Positions 46,251-57,100 are shown, counted from the stretch's first letter. The stretch is DNA of 64,000 nt from Kappaphycus alvarezii (GCA_002205965.3 NADL03000512.1:124001-188000); one strand, 5' to 3'. The notes: generated by a model not told the origin, from the sequence alone. Program-made: numbers and translations.

Positions 46251-47129
46251 GCTGCAGACTCGCTATCGTCGTCTTCGAGGTTGCATTTCAGAATTTTTTT
46301 GTACGCGTGGAATTTTTGTCGTATCTTTTTTGTGCTGGGTTTTGGTAATTTTTTTTGCTGGTAGGGGTTACTGTAAGCAATATCATATACTGTACTTGTG
46401 GGCTGGGGTGCCAGGTACAGGAGAGTACCTGTGAGGTGGAGTGCCAGGTACTGTAAACTCCATTGCTCTACGCAGGTCACAGTTGCTAATTGGAGAGCTA
46501 GGTAACCAGGAACTTGGGGGTGCAGCATAGTCTGCGTTCTCTAGTTTATTCTTTTCAGGTAGCGTGCAGACTTCACGAAACTGCGTGATCCTGTTCAGAA
46601 TACTTAGACTGGACACTTGGGCTTAACTAAGTTGCCTTAGTGAAGACGTACTTCTGATAAAGTCCCCATTTAAGGGTCCCCTCACAGTATTCCTATACAA
46701 TCTTATTTCATTCGTTGGCTGTTAGCTAGGTGCGCCGGCTGGGTCACGGGTTCAGGTAACGCTTCATAGGATTGACCTGGACTGGACTTGGACTAAGGGG
46801 TATGTGCTCAGAACGGGTATTCCTTGGTTATTCGCTAGCTTAAGGTTGGCTTAAGAGGCTTTCTAAAGGTTAAGGACACCGATTGCAGTCTATTTAGTAA
46901 ATTGGTGGGGGTATCCCGAAGGGATTGCTGAGTCAGGCCGGAGTGCATGTGTGATCAGAGCTGCTGATCATACAATCTCTCCGCAAGTAGGGAGCTAGCC
47001 CGTCGTTCAGGGACGAATCCCTTGCAGTTTTTGGTTTTTCTTTTGTACTTTTTTTGGTTATTTGTTTGAATTAAGGGTGTTGGTTTCGTTTCTTTTTCGT
47101 TATGTCTTTATTCAAACAAAATAAGCCTT
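46251..47129. other. Probable element leader, no gene
   Basis: No coding signal. Two imperfect direct repeats with GTGCCAGGTAC cores occur at about 46408-46455. The sequence probably represents the untranslated leader between the LTR-like block and gag. Confidence 0.4.
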
Positions 47130-48080
47130 TGTTGTTTGAGGGACCCGAGACAAGTTGACGGTTCGGTCATGGCTGCATTCAGTCGAAAAGTATCCGAGAC
47201 TTATTCATGTGGGCCATGAAGAAGTCATCAGTGCCCAGAATGCTATCGACTTTGCTTCGACATTCATGACCGGAACTGCCGAAAACTGGTGGTATACGCA
47301 TGCGTCCTAGAATACTGTTCCGCCTACACGGGAAGCTTTCAAACTCCTGGTTGAGGCACAGTTTCTCCCCCAGGAAAGTGTCATTCGAGTTCGCGACAAG
47401 CTTACCAAGATCCGCCAGAAAACGAGTGTGGCACCGTACCTCTCGGAGTTCAGGAATTTGGTTATCAATTTTCCCTGTATCAGTGAGTCGGAAAAATTGG
47501 CACGGTTCTGTGAAGATCTCAAACCCCACATTCTGTTGGAGGTTCGTAAAGGGAACCCATCCAAGTTTGAAGCTGCGACTACCTTTGCACTTAACATTGA
47601 CGGAGCATTTTACGGTGCAGTTTTCTTCACTGGCCGAGGTTCATTTCACACCAATCGAAATGCCTCAGGTCCTATGCCGATGGAGATCAGAAACCTGGAA
47701 CGTAAAAACGATGGACAGCGTCAGAAATGCTTGATAGAGAACCGATGCTTTATGTGCCATAAGGTGGGATGTAGACCCTGGAAACACAGAAAAGGAAACG
47801 GGAATAGAGGTAACATGGGTAGTAATCGCATGATGGCGAACAATACACAGGCGGGATGCGGTATTGGTTTGAATGGCTTTGACTCGGAAAACTAGTTGGT
47901 CCACCAGACTTGGTGAACACTCAGGTGAGACCAATATTGAGTGTGAAAAGATGTCCTGATGAACAGAGTGAAACTGTTCTGGACATCACCGGAGCGGAAT
48001 TCTCAAAGGACATTATTAAGTGGAGAACCTCCAAACCCGAATCTAATGTAATCATCCTCGCCCCATCCGCACCCTATATG
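47130..48080 (+). pseudogene. Gypsy gag remnant with zinc knuckle
   Basis: A first frame near 47230-47330 has a FMTGTAENWWYT-like stretch. The main frame (47428-47895) reads VAPYLSEFRNLVINFPCISE and KLARFCEDLKPHILLEVRKG, then ENRCFMCHKVGCRPWKH, a CX2CX4C-type knuckle in the pattern of CF.CHK.GCRPW seen in related gypsy gags. After a stop it continues with ILSVKRCPDEQSETVLD and breaks off by about 48080. No pol follows, so the element is 3'-truncated. Confidence 0.6.
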
Positions 48081-48276
48081 AAATTTCTGTCAATGTTTCG
48101 GCGCGGATAGGATGGATGAGATCCGCGCGCAAATTCGGAGGGATGAGAGCGTGACACGGAGGAAGGGGACGATGAATTTCGGAGAATGTAGGTGGGGATG
48201 CCAGGTTGGAAACTGGTTGTGTCCTTTTTCTCTCTACTTCTCTCCCGAGTGGGTGATACATAAGAACAGACGAGTA

Positions 48277-48403
48277 TGCTGCTGGAAAGTTTCGGGTAGT
48301 ATAAAGTGCGGTGGAGACAAGTACCATGTTGTGTCTCGCGCCGCACAAATACCTTGTTGTATCTCGCCCCGCACTTTATACAACCCGAAAACTTCCAGCA
48401 GCA
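48277..48403. repeat. Small foldback element with 35-bp arms
   Basis: Arms 48277-48311 and 48369-48403 match at 32 of 35 positions as inverted repeats (starting TGCTGCTGGAA). The 57-base loop contains two near-identical direct units with GTTGT.TCTCGC.CCGCAC. The arms include TATAAAG. It could be a MITE-like element; no target duplication was found. Confidence 0.65.
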
Positions 48404-48479
48404 CAAAATGCCGCTTCTAGAAAATTCGCTTGGTACTCTTTGGGCTACTCCCGTCCGCTTGCCTGGCGAGTACTGTACA

Positions 48480-49030
48480 ATACTACACTCAGATGTCCTT
48501 CGGTGTTCCAAACTGTCCATAACAATGCCCACAGAACCCGACGACACGACCGTCAAGTCGTCATCCTCGCGCAATACCTGCAGAAAGCGGCCCGCCACCA
48601 CGCCGTCGAACTGTGGGATGGGGTCCACTGTACGAGGCCAGACATCCGAGCGATGGGAAGCATGAAAGTGCGGACTTCTTCGACGTCAAATTCGTCAACA
48701 CCCTTGCACCCTCCCACAGGAGGTTACGCACTTTCAATCCGCTCACGTCCCTCAATACCACTGTCTCCGCGAAGTACAGAAGATGTGAATCTTTTATCGC
48801 AAATTCCGTGATAGGTCCTGTAGGCTCGTGCCTGTCCCTGAATCCACTCTTGGAGGTTGGCCACCAAATGCCTATAAGGAGTTAATCGATGTCATGCGAA
48901 ACGCGGCCATTAGGACGATGGAGACCTATGGTAAAGTCCGATCGGTGATTACCTAAAAGCACGCTGCCGCGGCCGTAATGTCCAACACAACATGCCTGCT
49001 GGCCGGCCTTGAGCCGGCTTTTTAGGTGAA
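48480..49030 (+). mobile_element. Non-LTR element 3' fragment
   Basis: Pieces read ARHPSDGKHESADFFDVKFV followed by NTLAPSHRRLRTFNPLTSLN (48613-48885), equivalent to the endonuclease Asp region and its following segment. Then come ELIDVMRNAAIRTMETYGKV and AAAAVMSNTTCLLAGLEP with a stop near 49026. Same end sequence as 13138-13217. Frameshifts throughout. Confidence 0.55.
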
Positions 49031-49714
49031 ATTAAGAGGTACTACTGGTCACCCTGTAGGATAGTCCGGGCCGCAACCGACCATATCTTTCAAACATTGA
49101 AGCACCCCACATTCCCGTCCCCCGTGGTGCTGTTCTCTCTTCTCATAAAAATTCTTACGCAAACCCCTTCAATTGTTCCAACCCCATACTTTAATCATTC
49201 AGCAGATCACAATACCGCCGTGAACCTACATGCTCATCCTCTTCAAACATGCTCATTGGCCAGTCCCAAACAAAATGTTCGCCCCTTCTGTTCCGCTTAA
49301 ATTTGACGCACATTGTAGGCAATATCGATTGGCGAAAATTAAGCTGCTGTGCGAATACTACGTTTCTTTTTGCACTTTGCCCAAAATTACCCAAAGCCGT
49401 TCATGAGTTTCAGGTGTCATTTATGCCGCGTCAATGCTCTAGTATATGCTCTCCCTACAGGTAGTGTACCAACTATGCGTAAAGAAACAATCGGGGGATC
49501 GCAAGCACTGCATCTTGGAAAGGAGGAAGGATCTAGGTGTTTTACTTCTGGAAAATCAATTCGATATGTCCTAAAGTGTTACAGACAATTAAATGTGTCC
49601 CTCCTCTTTTTTATTGGATTCTGAGAAAATTAAAAAAACGGGAATAGGAGGGGTTCATTTACTACTGTATAACAAATAAGCGGGCTGATACCCAGTTAAC
49701 TTGTACGTAGGGGT

Positions 49715-49890
49715 GCGAATTGGGTTTACTTGAATGGGTTCCGCCACATCACGGAGGTAGCCCGAGCGGTCGCCAACCGAGCCCTGGACCAATACTCCAG
49801 GGTGAGGACAATTCTCCTCCAACGACACGCGGCGTTGATGGTCACCCCCAACGCAGCTTGCTTGTCAACCGGTCTACCAGCTACTTTCTA
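49715..49890 (+). mobile_element. Non-LTR element 3'-end scrap
   Basis: Reads RHITEVARAVANRALDQYSR and ILLQRHAALMVTPNAACLST, ending near ATF and a stop. Close to ILLQRHAALMSSSNAACLLS at 62640-62690. It begins with GAATTGGGTTTACTTGAATG, a sequence whose complement forms the spacer of the large inverted repeat at 52.27 kb. Confidence 0.5.
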
Positions 49891-50000
49891 GTTGGTACAC
49901 ACGCTCAAGCACTTACAATATAGGTCCTGCCAATGGTTTCATTACAAGTACAGAGGACTCCCAACCTTTCCATTACTCACAGTAAACCAACCCACTCAAG

Positions 50001-52266
50001 CCAACGGGAAGGCCCCTGCGGCTATATAGGCATGGATCGCAGGTGCGCCGCTTACGGCACTCCTAAAACCAGACGGCGGAATCAGGCCGATCGCCGTGGG
50101 CGAGACCTTACGTCGCCTGGTGGGAAGATGTTTGCTGACTCGCATTTCCGAGAAGGCTTCCCAATACTTTCGGCCACTACAGTTGGGAGTAGCAACGTCA
50201 GGAGGACCTGAGGCAGTTGTCCACGCTGTACGGCGACTTTATGAGGAGCATGGCGAATCGGCAGAGTATGCACTGTTAACCGTTGACCTTCAAAACGCAT
50301 TCAACCTGGTCAGCCGAAGTGCGTTTTTGAAGGAGGTCGAGCAGAGGTTCCCAGAGCTCTTACCTTGGGTCAATTACACGTACGCGGTAAACCCGGGTCA
50401 TCTGTGGTGTGGGGATGATACGCTCCGGAGCGTGGTAGGCGTGCAGCAAGGGGATCCCCTGGGTCCACTTTTATTCTCCCTTGTGCTGCAAAAAGTGACG
50501 CGGGAACTGAAAACCCGCCTGGAAAATGTGGGCGACGCCACAGGCAGGCCTTCTGCACTCCTGCAGCTGTGGTACTTGGACGATGGGTACATAGTGGGCA
50601 CCCACGAAGCCATTCGAACGGCACTAGAGTTCCTCTCTTCCGTGGAGGTGCGCGCTTTGGGTTTGCACCTCCGCATGGATAAGTGTGCCGTCTGGTGGCC
50701 AACCGCTCCCCCCCGTCTGTTCAGCAGTCCTTCCCAGCCGACCTTCGGCAGGACTATAGTGAAGGGACACAAGTGCTCCGCGCCCCAATCGGATCGGACC
50801 TATTCGTGGAGCGGGAGTTCTCAAAGCATGTCGCTTCGCTGAAGCCTCTCCTCAGCGCTTTGGTAACCCTGGAGGATACTCAAGTAGCTCTCCATCTACT
50901 ACGGACCTGCTTCGGCGTATGTCGCATTAACTACCTCCTACGTGTAGTTCCCCCGCATTCTACTGCTAAAGGGGCTGGGGAATTCGATTCCGCTGTTGAG
51001 GCTACACTGCGGGAGTTGATGGGCGGGGTTCTGGACAGCAATACTTTTCGGGAATTGCAACTCCCTGTGGCGCCCTTCGGCCCCTCAAGCCAACTTTTGG
51101 CATTGGGCTTCGCTCTGCCGCAGCGGAGCCAGTGCTGCGGCGGCTGCGTTCCTTTCCTCCGTGTCCCTCACGCGTGCCCTTTGCTCCACCCTTCTGGCTG
51201 TGCTACCGAACACTGCTCTTCATTCATACAAATCCGCAGTTCGGGCGCACGACGACTGGAAGACTCAAGTGGCACCCGAGAATGTGGTCCGTTTCACGGC
51301 TATCGACTCAGTGCAGAGGTTTGGGCAGGGGCAACTCGTCCGCCCAGTTGAGGAAAAGGCCTTTGATGACATGCCGAAGGGAGATGAGAGGACTGTTGCA
51401 TTCCGAGCCTCGTTGTCAGTGGAGGGTTGCAAGGACTGGCTGTCATGCCAACCGGCTCCGGGGTTGGGTACCTACATCCCGGACCGCAATTACAAGACGT
51501 GGTTGCAGTTCTATTGCAGGGTGCCACTGTTTCCTCCAGCTTCGAAATGCCACAAAGGGGTATGCACGACCCTCATGGATCAGTATGGTGACCACGCGCT
51601 GTGCTGTGCCTATGGATCCACACGCGGGTGGCGGCATGACTCCCAGACACGTTTGTTTGCTGCAGATCTCTCCAAAGCTGCCCGACACCCTTTCCTCGAG
51701 CCGCCACAACCCGGCCATGCAGTTCGCCCGGACATCAAGGCGCTTGGAGAGAACGGGGGCACGGACTATTATGACGTAACCGTTATCCATCCCCTGACCC
51801 CGCCCGCCTTCCCTCCCTGGCGCGATGCCCACTCAAGCCCCTTAACCATGCTCGCCTGGGCAAAGACACTCGCTTTGCCGAGTTAATACGTTCCAAGGGT
51901 CCTGGGCATCGCTTTATTGCGCTTCCACTCTCCACGTTGGGGGGCTGGCACCCTTCCGCTCGGGACTTCGCCAACCGGGTTGCGACTGGTATTGCCGCAC
52001 GGGCAGCCATTCCGATTGCTGATGCGCAGCGAACATTGTTCGCTCGTCACGCGGCGAGACTCGTCCAGAATAACGCCAGTTGTTTGTTGGAAGGAGTTTT
52101 GAGCGACACTTAGGCCGCAACTTGAAATTGTGTATACAGTGTATTCCAGAGAACCTCCGTTCTGCGGGTATACCGTATACTGTACAGTAAGTGGTTACCC
52201 TGCTTACAGTAGTCCTAGTTTGCGATTGCTCTTAGCCGGAAAATTAAGTATACCAACCCATTCAAG
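50001..52266 (+). mobile_element. R2-like non-LTR element, left arm of the large inverted repeat, 5'-truncated
   Basis: Starts abruptly inside the reverse transcriptase entry and runs to the element's 3' tail. Frame 50096-50842 has LLTVDLQNAFNLV (first Asp box), QQGDPLGPLLFSLVL and WYLDDGYIVG (YLDD catalytic box). The frame changes at a run of seven C (50708-50714) into 50683-51351. It changes again near 51110 into 51161-51886, which holds the CCHC zinc residues, RHD, RPDIKALGENGGTDYYDVTV and then HPLT. The last piece ends ARHAARLVQNNASCLLEGV with TAG at 52111. The RPD-X13-D and RHD motifs identify a restriction-like endonuclease, as in R2-group elements. There is also an in-frame TAG near 50022. 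Confidence 0.8.
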
Positions 52267-52299
52267 TAAACCTGATTCAAGTAAACACCCAATTCCCCC

Positions 52300-53423
52300 C
52301 TTGAATGGGTTGGTATACGTAATTTTCCTGCTAAGAGCAATCGCAGACTAGGACTACTGTAAAAAGGGTAATCACTCACTGTACATACCCTCAGAACGGA
52401 GGTTCTCTGGAATACACTGTATACACAATTTCAAGTTGCGGCCTAAGTGTCGCTCAAAACTCCTTCCAACAAACAACTGGCGTTATTCTGGACGAGTCTC
52501 GCCGCGTGACGAGCGAACAATGTTCGCTGCGCATCAGCAATCGGAATGGCTGCCCGTGCGGCAATACCAGTCGCAACCCGGTTGGCGAAGTCCCGAGCGG
52601 AAGGGTGCCAGCCCCCAACGTGGAGAGTGGAAGCGCAATAAAGCGATGCCCAGGACCCTTGGAACGTATTAACTCGGCAAAGCGAGTGTCTTGCCCAGGC
52701 GAGCATGGTTAAGGGGCTTGAGTGGGCATCGCGCCAGGGAGGGAAGGCGGGCGGGGGTCAGGGGATGGATAACGGTTACGTCATAATAGTCCGTGCCCCC
52801 GTTCTCTCCAAGCGCCTTGATGTCCGGGCGAACTGCATGGCCGGGTTGTGGCGGCTCGAGGAAAGGGTGTCGGGCAGCTTTGGAGAGATCTGCAGCAAAC
52901 AAACGTGTCTGGGAGTCATGCCGCCACCCGCGTGTGGATCCATAGGCACAGCACAGCGCGTGGTCACCATACTGATCCATGAGGGTCGTGCATACCCCTT
53001 TGTGGCATTTCGAAGCTGGAGGAAACAGTGGCACCCTGCAATAGAACTGCAACCACGTCTTGTAATTGCGGTCCGGGATGTAGGTACCCAACCCCGGAGC
53101 CGGTTGGCATGACAGCCAGTCCTTGCAACCCTCCACTGACAACGAGGCTCGGAATGCAACAGTCCTCTCATCTCCCTTCGGCATGTCATCAAAGGCCTTT
53201 TCCTCAACTGGGCGGACGAGTTGCCCCTGCCCAAACCTCTGCACTGAGTCGATAGCCGTGAAACGGACCACATTCTCGGGTGCCACTTGAGTCTTCCAGT
53301 CGTCGTGCGCCCGAACTGCGGATTTGTATGAATGAAGAGCAGTGTTCGGTAGCACAGCCAGAAGGGTGGAGCAAAGGGCACGCGTGAGGGACACGGAGGA
53401 AAGGAACGCAGCCGCCGCAGCAC
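52300..53423 (-). pseudogene. R2-like element, right copy: endonuclease and 3' end
   Basis: The C-terminal part of the longer, minus-strand copy. Frame 52669-53394 has Cys130, Cys135, His145 and Cys148 (C-X4-C-X9-H-X2-C), RHD at residues 158-160, RPD at 189-191 and Asp205: the zinc and restriction-like endonuclease motifs that nick target DNA in R2-group elements. A one-base loss (GGGCAAGACAC against GGGCAAAGACAC in the left arm) shifts the frame before the last piece (52443-52706), which ends ARHAARLVQNNASCLLEGV. The untranslated tail continues to 52300. Confidence 0.8.
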
Positions 53424-54555
53424 TGGCTCCGCTGCGGCAGAGCGAAGCCCAATGCCAAAAGTTGGCTTGAGGGGCCGAAGGGCGCCACAGGGAGTTGCAA
53501 TTCCCGAAAAGTATTGCTGTCCAGAACCCCGCCCATCAACTCCCGCAGTGTAGCCTCAACAGCGGAATCGAATTCCCCAGCCCCTTTAGCAGTAGAATGC
53601 GGGGGAACTACACGTAGGAGGTAGTTAATGCGACATACGCCGAAGCAGGTCCGTAGTAGATGGAGAGCTACTTGAGTATCCTCCAGGGTTACCAAAGCGC
53701 TGAGGAGAGGCTTCAGCGAAGCGACATGCTTTGAGAACTCCCGCTCCACGAATAGGTCCGATCCGATTGGGGCGCGGAGCACTTGTGTCCCTTCACTATA
53801 GTCCTGCCGAAGGTCGGCTGGGAAGGACTGCTGAACAGACGGGGGGGAGCGGTTGGCCACCAGACGGCACACTTATCCATGCGGAGGTGCAAACCCAAAG
53901 CGCGCACCTCCACGGAAGAGAGGAACTCTAGTGCCGTTCGAATGGCTTCGTGGGTGCCCACTATGTACCCATCGTCCAAGTACCACAGCTGCAGGAGTGC
54001 AGAAGGCCTGCCTGTGGCGTCGCCCACATTTTCCAGGCGGGTTTTCAGTTCCCGCGTCACTTTTTGCAGCACAAGGGAGAATAAAAGTGGACCCAGGGGA
54101 TCCCCTTGCTGCACGCCTACCACGCTCCGGAGCGTATCATCCCCACACCACAGATGACCCGGGTTTACCGCGTACGTGTAATTGACCCAAGGTAAGAGCT
54201 CTGGGAACCTCTGCTCGACCTCCTTCAAAAACGCACTTCGGCTGACCAGGTTGAATGCGTTTTGAAGGTCAACGGTTAACAGTGCATACTCTGCCGATTC
54301 GCCATGCTCCTCATAAAGTCGCCGTACAGCGTGGACAACTGCCTCAGATCCTCCTGACGTTGCTACTCCCAACTGTAGTGGCCGAAAGTAATGGGAAGCC
54401 TTCTCGGAAATGCGAGTCAGCAAACATCTTCCCACCAGGCGACGTAAGGTCTCGCCCACGGCGATCGGCCTGATTCCGCCGTCTGGTTTTAGGAGTGCCG
54501 TAAGCGGCGCACCTGCGATCCATGCCGATACAGCCGCAGGGCCTTCCCGTTGGCT
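53204..54555 (-). pseudogene. R2-like element, right copy: reverse transcriptase
   Basis: Frame 53713-54459 carries the palm motifs: VDLQNAFN at residues 63-70, QGDPLGPLLFSLV at 118-130 and YLDD at 160-163. A run of seven G (53841-53847) shifts into frame 53204-53872, the thumb region (FGVCRINYLLRVVPP). Both shifts mirror those of the left arm exactly, so they predate the duplication or are a family feature. The enzyme would copy the element's RNA into the nicked target. Confidence 0.8.
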
Positions 54556-55925
54556 AGCAAGTTGACCACACTAGTTAGAGCAGCTAGCAAGCTTCGTCCA
54601 CCATTGACAACTGGTGGGACCTGTAAAAGCTCAACAAGGTGGTTTGGGCGGAGTCCGGATCCCCTTGCGGCGCTACCCCTTGGAAAGCCCCGAACGCACC
54701 GGAGAACAAGTTCTGGCGTTAAGTGGGGGCAAGCCGGCAACGAGTCAGGGGAAGCGGGTTGGTACGACTCCGTAGTCGGAGAGCGCTGTGGGTGTTTCTC
54801 CCGAAGAATGGAAACCACCTCTGCGGAGGGGCATGCGATCCCTGAAGATCCCAGCGCTCGCGCTGCCTTGCCGTAAGCGCCCTCCTTTGCAAGCCTCAGG
54901 GCGCGCCGTTTGTTGATCTCCGCTTGTTCCTCTTCAGTTGCCTTATGCAACGGGCGGGACGTTGCCAAGGCGTTTGCCCTTCGCATCAAAGTTTCATACT
55001 GCCCATCACGCCACAGTTGAATGCGTTCAGCAAAAATACGGGAATTTGATGCTGTGCCCGGAACGAGGGTTGAGAGGGTGGAGGGCTTGGGATTGGCAAG
55101 GATCGCGGACGGGAATAGGAACAACTTGGTGAATGCCTCCACAGCTTGAGGAGAACCATGTGGTGCGTCCGCGCATTGTCCAAGGACAAGAGCTAGCTCC
55201 CTTGAAATCCGCTGACGTTCACGTCGCGGTATGTGTTGCGCTAGCGGGACGTGAGTAGTGCAGATTGTGTGCAAGGGGGGAAGCGGTTGTCTCCTAGGGC
55301 CGTTCAAGGAGGGAGAGGTGGTGGGCACAGGCGGAGGAGGAGCGGTGGTGGGCAAAGGCGGAGGAGGAGTGGCATCCGGGATGGGCTGTGGTTCGAGTGG
55401 ATTGGTTGAGGTTGGAGCTGCCACAGGGGGTGTAACCTCGTTCGGTACACGAGATGCAGATGGTGCTCGAGGAGTGAAGCGAAGCTGCGTGGGTAAGAGC
55501 GGAGTGTACCGGGGAGGGGTTGAGAACCTGTCGCCGCACTCCGGGCATGGCCGATATGTATAGGAATGAGGGCCATTTTGGAGCTTACGCCCAACCGTTG
55601 AGCTCATGTAACGTTTGTGCGCATAACAGTACCAGTATCCATAAGAAGATAAGCAGGCCTGCAGGCTTGGAACCTGCGTGCGCTTGGGGTGGTTACTGGT
55701 GGAGCTCTTGCCGGGTTTGTGCATTTGGCGGAGATGTAAAACCAACCCATGCACGGTAGTCGCCGTGATGGATGCACAACCCAAGGGACAGTGGTGAGGG
55801 CGCTGTAGGGGGCGCGCGGACGCCGGAAGAAGTGCTTTGGGGCATAGCCATGTTCGAGGATCACCTGGTTTGTGAAGGGCCACCGCGTCTGCACTTGTAC
55901 TGGCAGAGGGCATTCTTGGTAACAA
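54489..55925 (-). CDS. R2-like element, right copy: zinc-finger N-terminal region
   Basis: A 478-codon open frame that forms the front of the element protein. A C2H2-like finger lies at residues 46-69 (Cys46, Cys50, His64, His69). A second zinc cluster follows at residues 100-130 (Cys100, His103, Cys127, Cys130). A Pro-rich linker (about 150-235) contains a duplicated nine-codon unit. An alpha-helical region follows, with RRALRLAKEGAYGKAARALG and LVLRCVRGFPRGSAARGSGL, leading into RLRPNHL, the usual entry to RT. The frame runs off near ANGKA, where the left arm has one more C, so it is separated from RT by a one-base shift. Such N-terminal fingers bind the target site in R2-group elements. 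The left copy lacks this part. Confidence 0.75.
   Translation of the reverse strand: MLPRMPSASTSADAVALHKPGDPRTWLCPKALLPASARPLQRPHHCPLGCASITATTVHGLVLHLRQMHKPGKSSTSNHPKRTQVPSLQACLSSYGYWYCYAHKRYMSSTVGRKLQNGPHSYTYRPCPECGDRFSTPPRYTPLLPTQLRFTPRAPSASRVPNEVTPPVAAPTSTNPLEPQPIPDATPPPPLPTTAPPPPVPTTSPSLNGPRRQPLPPLHTICTTHVPLAQHIPRRERQRISRELALVLGQCADAPHGSPQAVEAFTKLFLFPSAILANPKPSTLSTLVPGTASNSRIFAERIQLWRDGQYETLMRRANALATSRPLHKATEEEQAEINKRRALRLAKEGAYGKAARALGSSGIACPSAEVVSILREKHPQRSPTTESYQPASPDSLPACPHLTPELVLRCVRGFPRGSAARGSGLRPNHLVELLQVPPVVNGGRSLLAALTSVVNLLANGKALRLYRHGSQVRRLRHS
55318..55371 (-). repeat. 27-bp in-frame tandem duplication
   Basis: Two 27-base units that differ at two bases encode the repeated APPPPVPTT / TAPPPPLPT part of the proline-rich linker in the R2-like N-terminal region. 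The length is a multiple of three, so the frame is kept. Confidence 0.75.
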
Positions 55926-57002
55926 ATAATCCCTTCCCTGAGGCCCTAAAAGCAGTGCACCCTACTAAGCGATTGGAGTTACTAAACAATACTGTATGCC
56001 AATCCTCGGGACTTCCTGTCCTGTACGGTCGGTATGCACTTCAGACCTCCCTTTCCGATACTGTAATTGTCACCAAGGCCTCTTGATACCAGGTGGCCAC
56101 GTGGCGCTAGTGAATGACCAGCAATGCAGGACTGGGAAAAAGTGACCGTTTGAAATTTTGAACTTGCCAACGGAGTTCAGACCTTGAGCAGTGCGGTTCG
56201 TTGACGAGGAAGACCAGGGCGCGTCACTGATCGCGGAAGTTGTGGAGTAGCGGAGGGTTACGGAGGTGCTGAGTAGAACTTGTCCAGGAAGAGATGTGAA
56301 TATCCAAAAAAATCGCTGAAATTGAGGGAGAAATGAGAAAATGTAAAGGTCGGACAAGTGTGGTCAGAGTTGGGGAACGGCGTGAAACGGGAAGGGGGCG
56401 GCGCCGATCCAGGAGAGGGGCCACCCGGTACGCCGACGCGGGGAGAAGCGTGGCACACCCGTGCGTGAGCGGCGAGGGGAAGGGGGAATGATTGATTTGG
56501 GTTAGTTTACTTGGGAATTGGGTCAACTTGTACAGAGGTAATGAGAAAGTACATGTGCGTGAAAGGCTGCAGCAAGCGCGGATGGCAATTACAAAAAGCA
56601 AATCGTACTACTGTATTTTACTCCTAGTCATGCCGAGGGTATGGAGCTTCTACCTATAGCCATCGACATTTACGGACAAATTGGGGCAACCGGACTCAAG
56701 GCGCTCCATGACATGAGTAATTTGACTGCTGACCGACGAGGGAAGCATCCTATGTGTGAATTCCGGAAGCTTAAGACACGTGTCTCGGCATTTGTTGTAC
56801 AGTACACCGCAGTCATGATAAATCACCGAAAAGAGCGAACATACCCCACCACCTGACGTCCAGACGAGGCTTTTGACTGGCCCCACTAGAAATCATGAAA
56901 TAAAAGGTCTCTTTTTCTCTCTTTACTCCTAACGGGGTAAATAGAGAGTTGAGGGGGTGGTTTTATTTTCCTGATGAAAGCAAAAGCGCAGACGAAGCCA
57001 AT
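55926..57002. other. Probable 5' flank of the right R2-like copy
   Basis: No recognised gene. A 125-codon minus frame (56224-56601) is Ser/Pro/Leu-rich and lacks known domains. Part of this stretch may be the element's untranslated leader, but its 5' boundary cannot be set without a second full-length copy. Confidence 0.4.
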
Positions 57003-57100
57003 TTGAGTAGCCACTGACATACTCTGAGAACGGAGGTTCTCTAGAACATAGATGCTTTCAAGTAGTGGCCTTAGGTGTGGCTCCAAACCCAGTCGAGTTA
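57003..57100 (-). mobile_element. R2-like element, 3'-tail fragment
   Basis: Shares GAGAACGGAGGTTCTCT and a following TTTCAAGT.G.GGCCT.AG block with the 3' tail at 52392-52445, in the same minus orientation, and breaks off within the last codons. Only about 100 bases, diverged: an extreme 5'-truncated copy. Confidence 0.6.

Larger units (their letters stand above)
50001..54554. repeat. Large inverted repeat, two arms of about 2.26 kb
   Basis: Plus-strand arm 50001-52266 and minus-strand arm 52300-54554 are inverted copies with a 33-base spacer (52267-52299). In the coding part position i pairs with 104555 minus i. The proteins differ by two residues in the first 248 codons and are identical over the next 222. 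The last 150 bases of each arm next to the spacer differ much more: about eight substitutions plus an 11-base indel. The spacer has two ATTCAAGTAAAC units and a run of six C. Confidence 0.9.

Noticed and set aside
53731-54473. Plus-strand frames of up to 124 codons in the right arm, repeated as minus-strand frames in the left arm
   Set aside because: Antisense shadows of the reverse transcriptase; they recur only because the sequence is an inverted repeat.
50001-54554. Inverted repeat as a pure sequencing fold-back artefact
   Set aside because: The arms differ most beside the spacer and have private indels, and the right copy continues with an N-terminal region the left copy lacks. An artefact is not excluded but is not the best reading.
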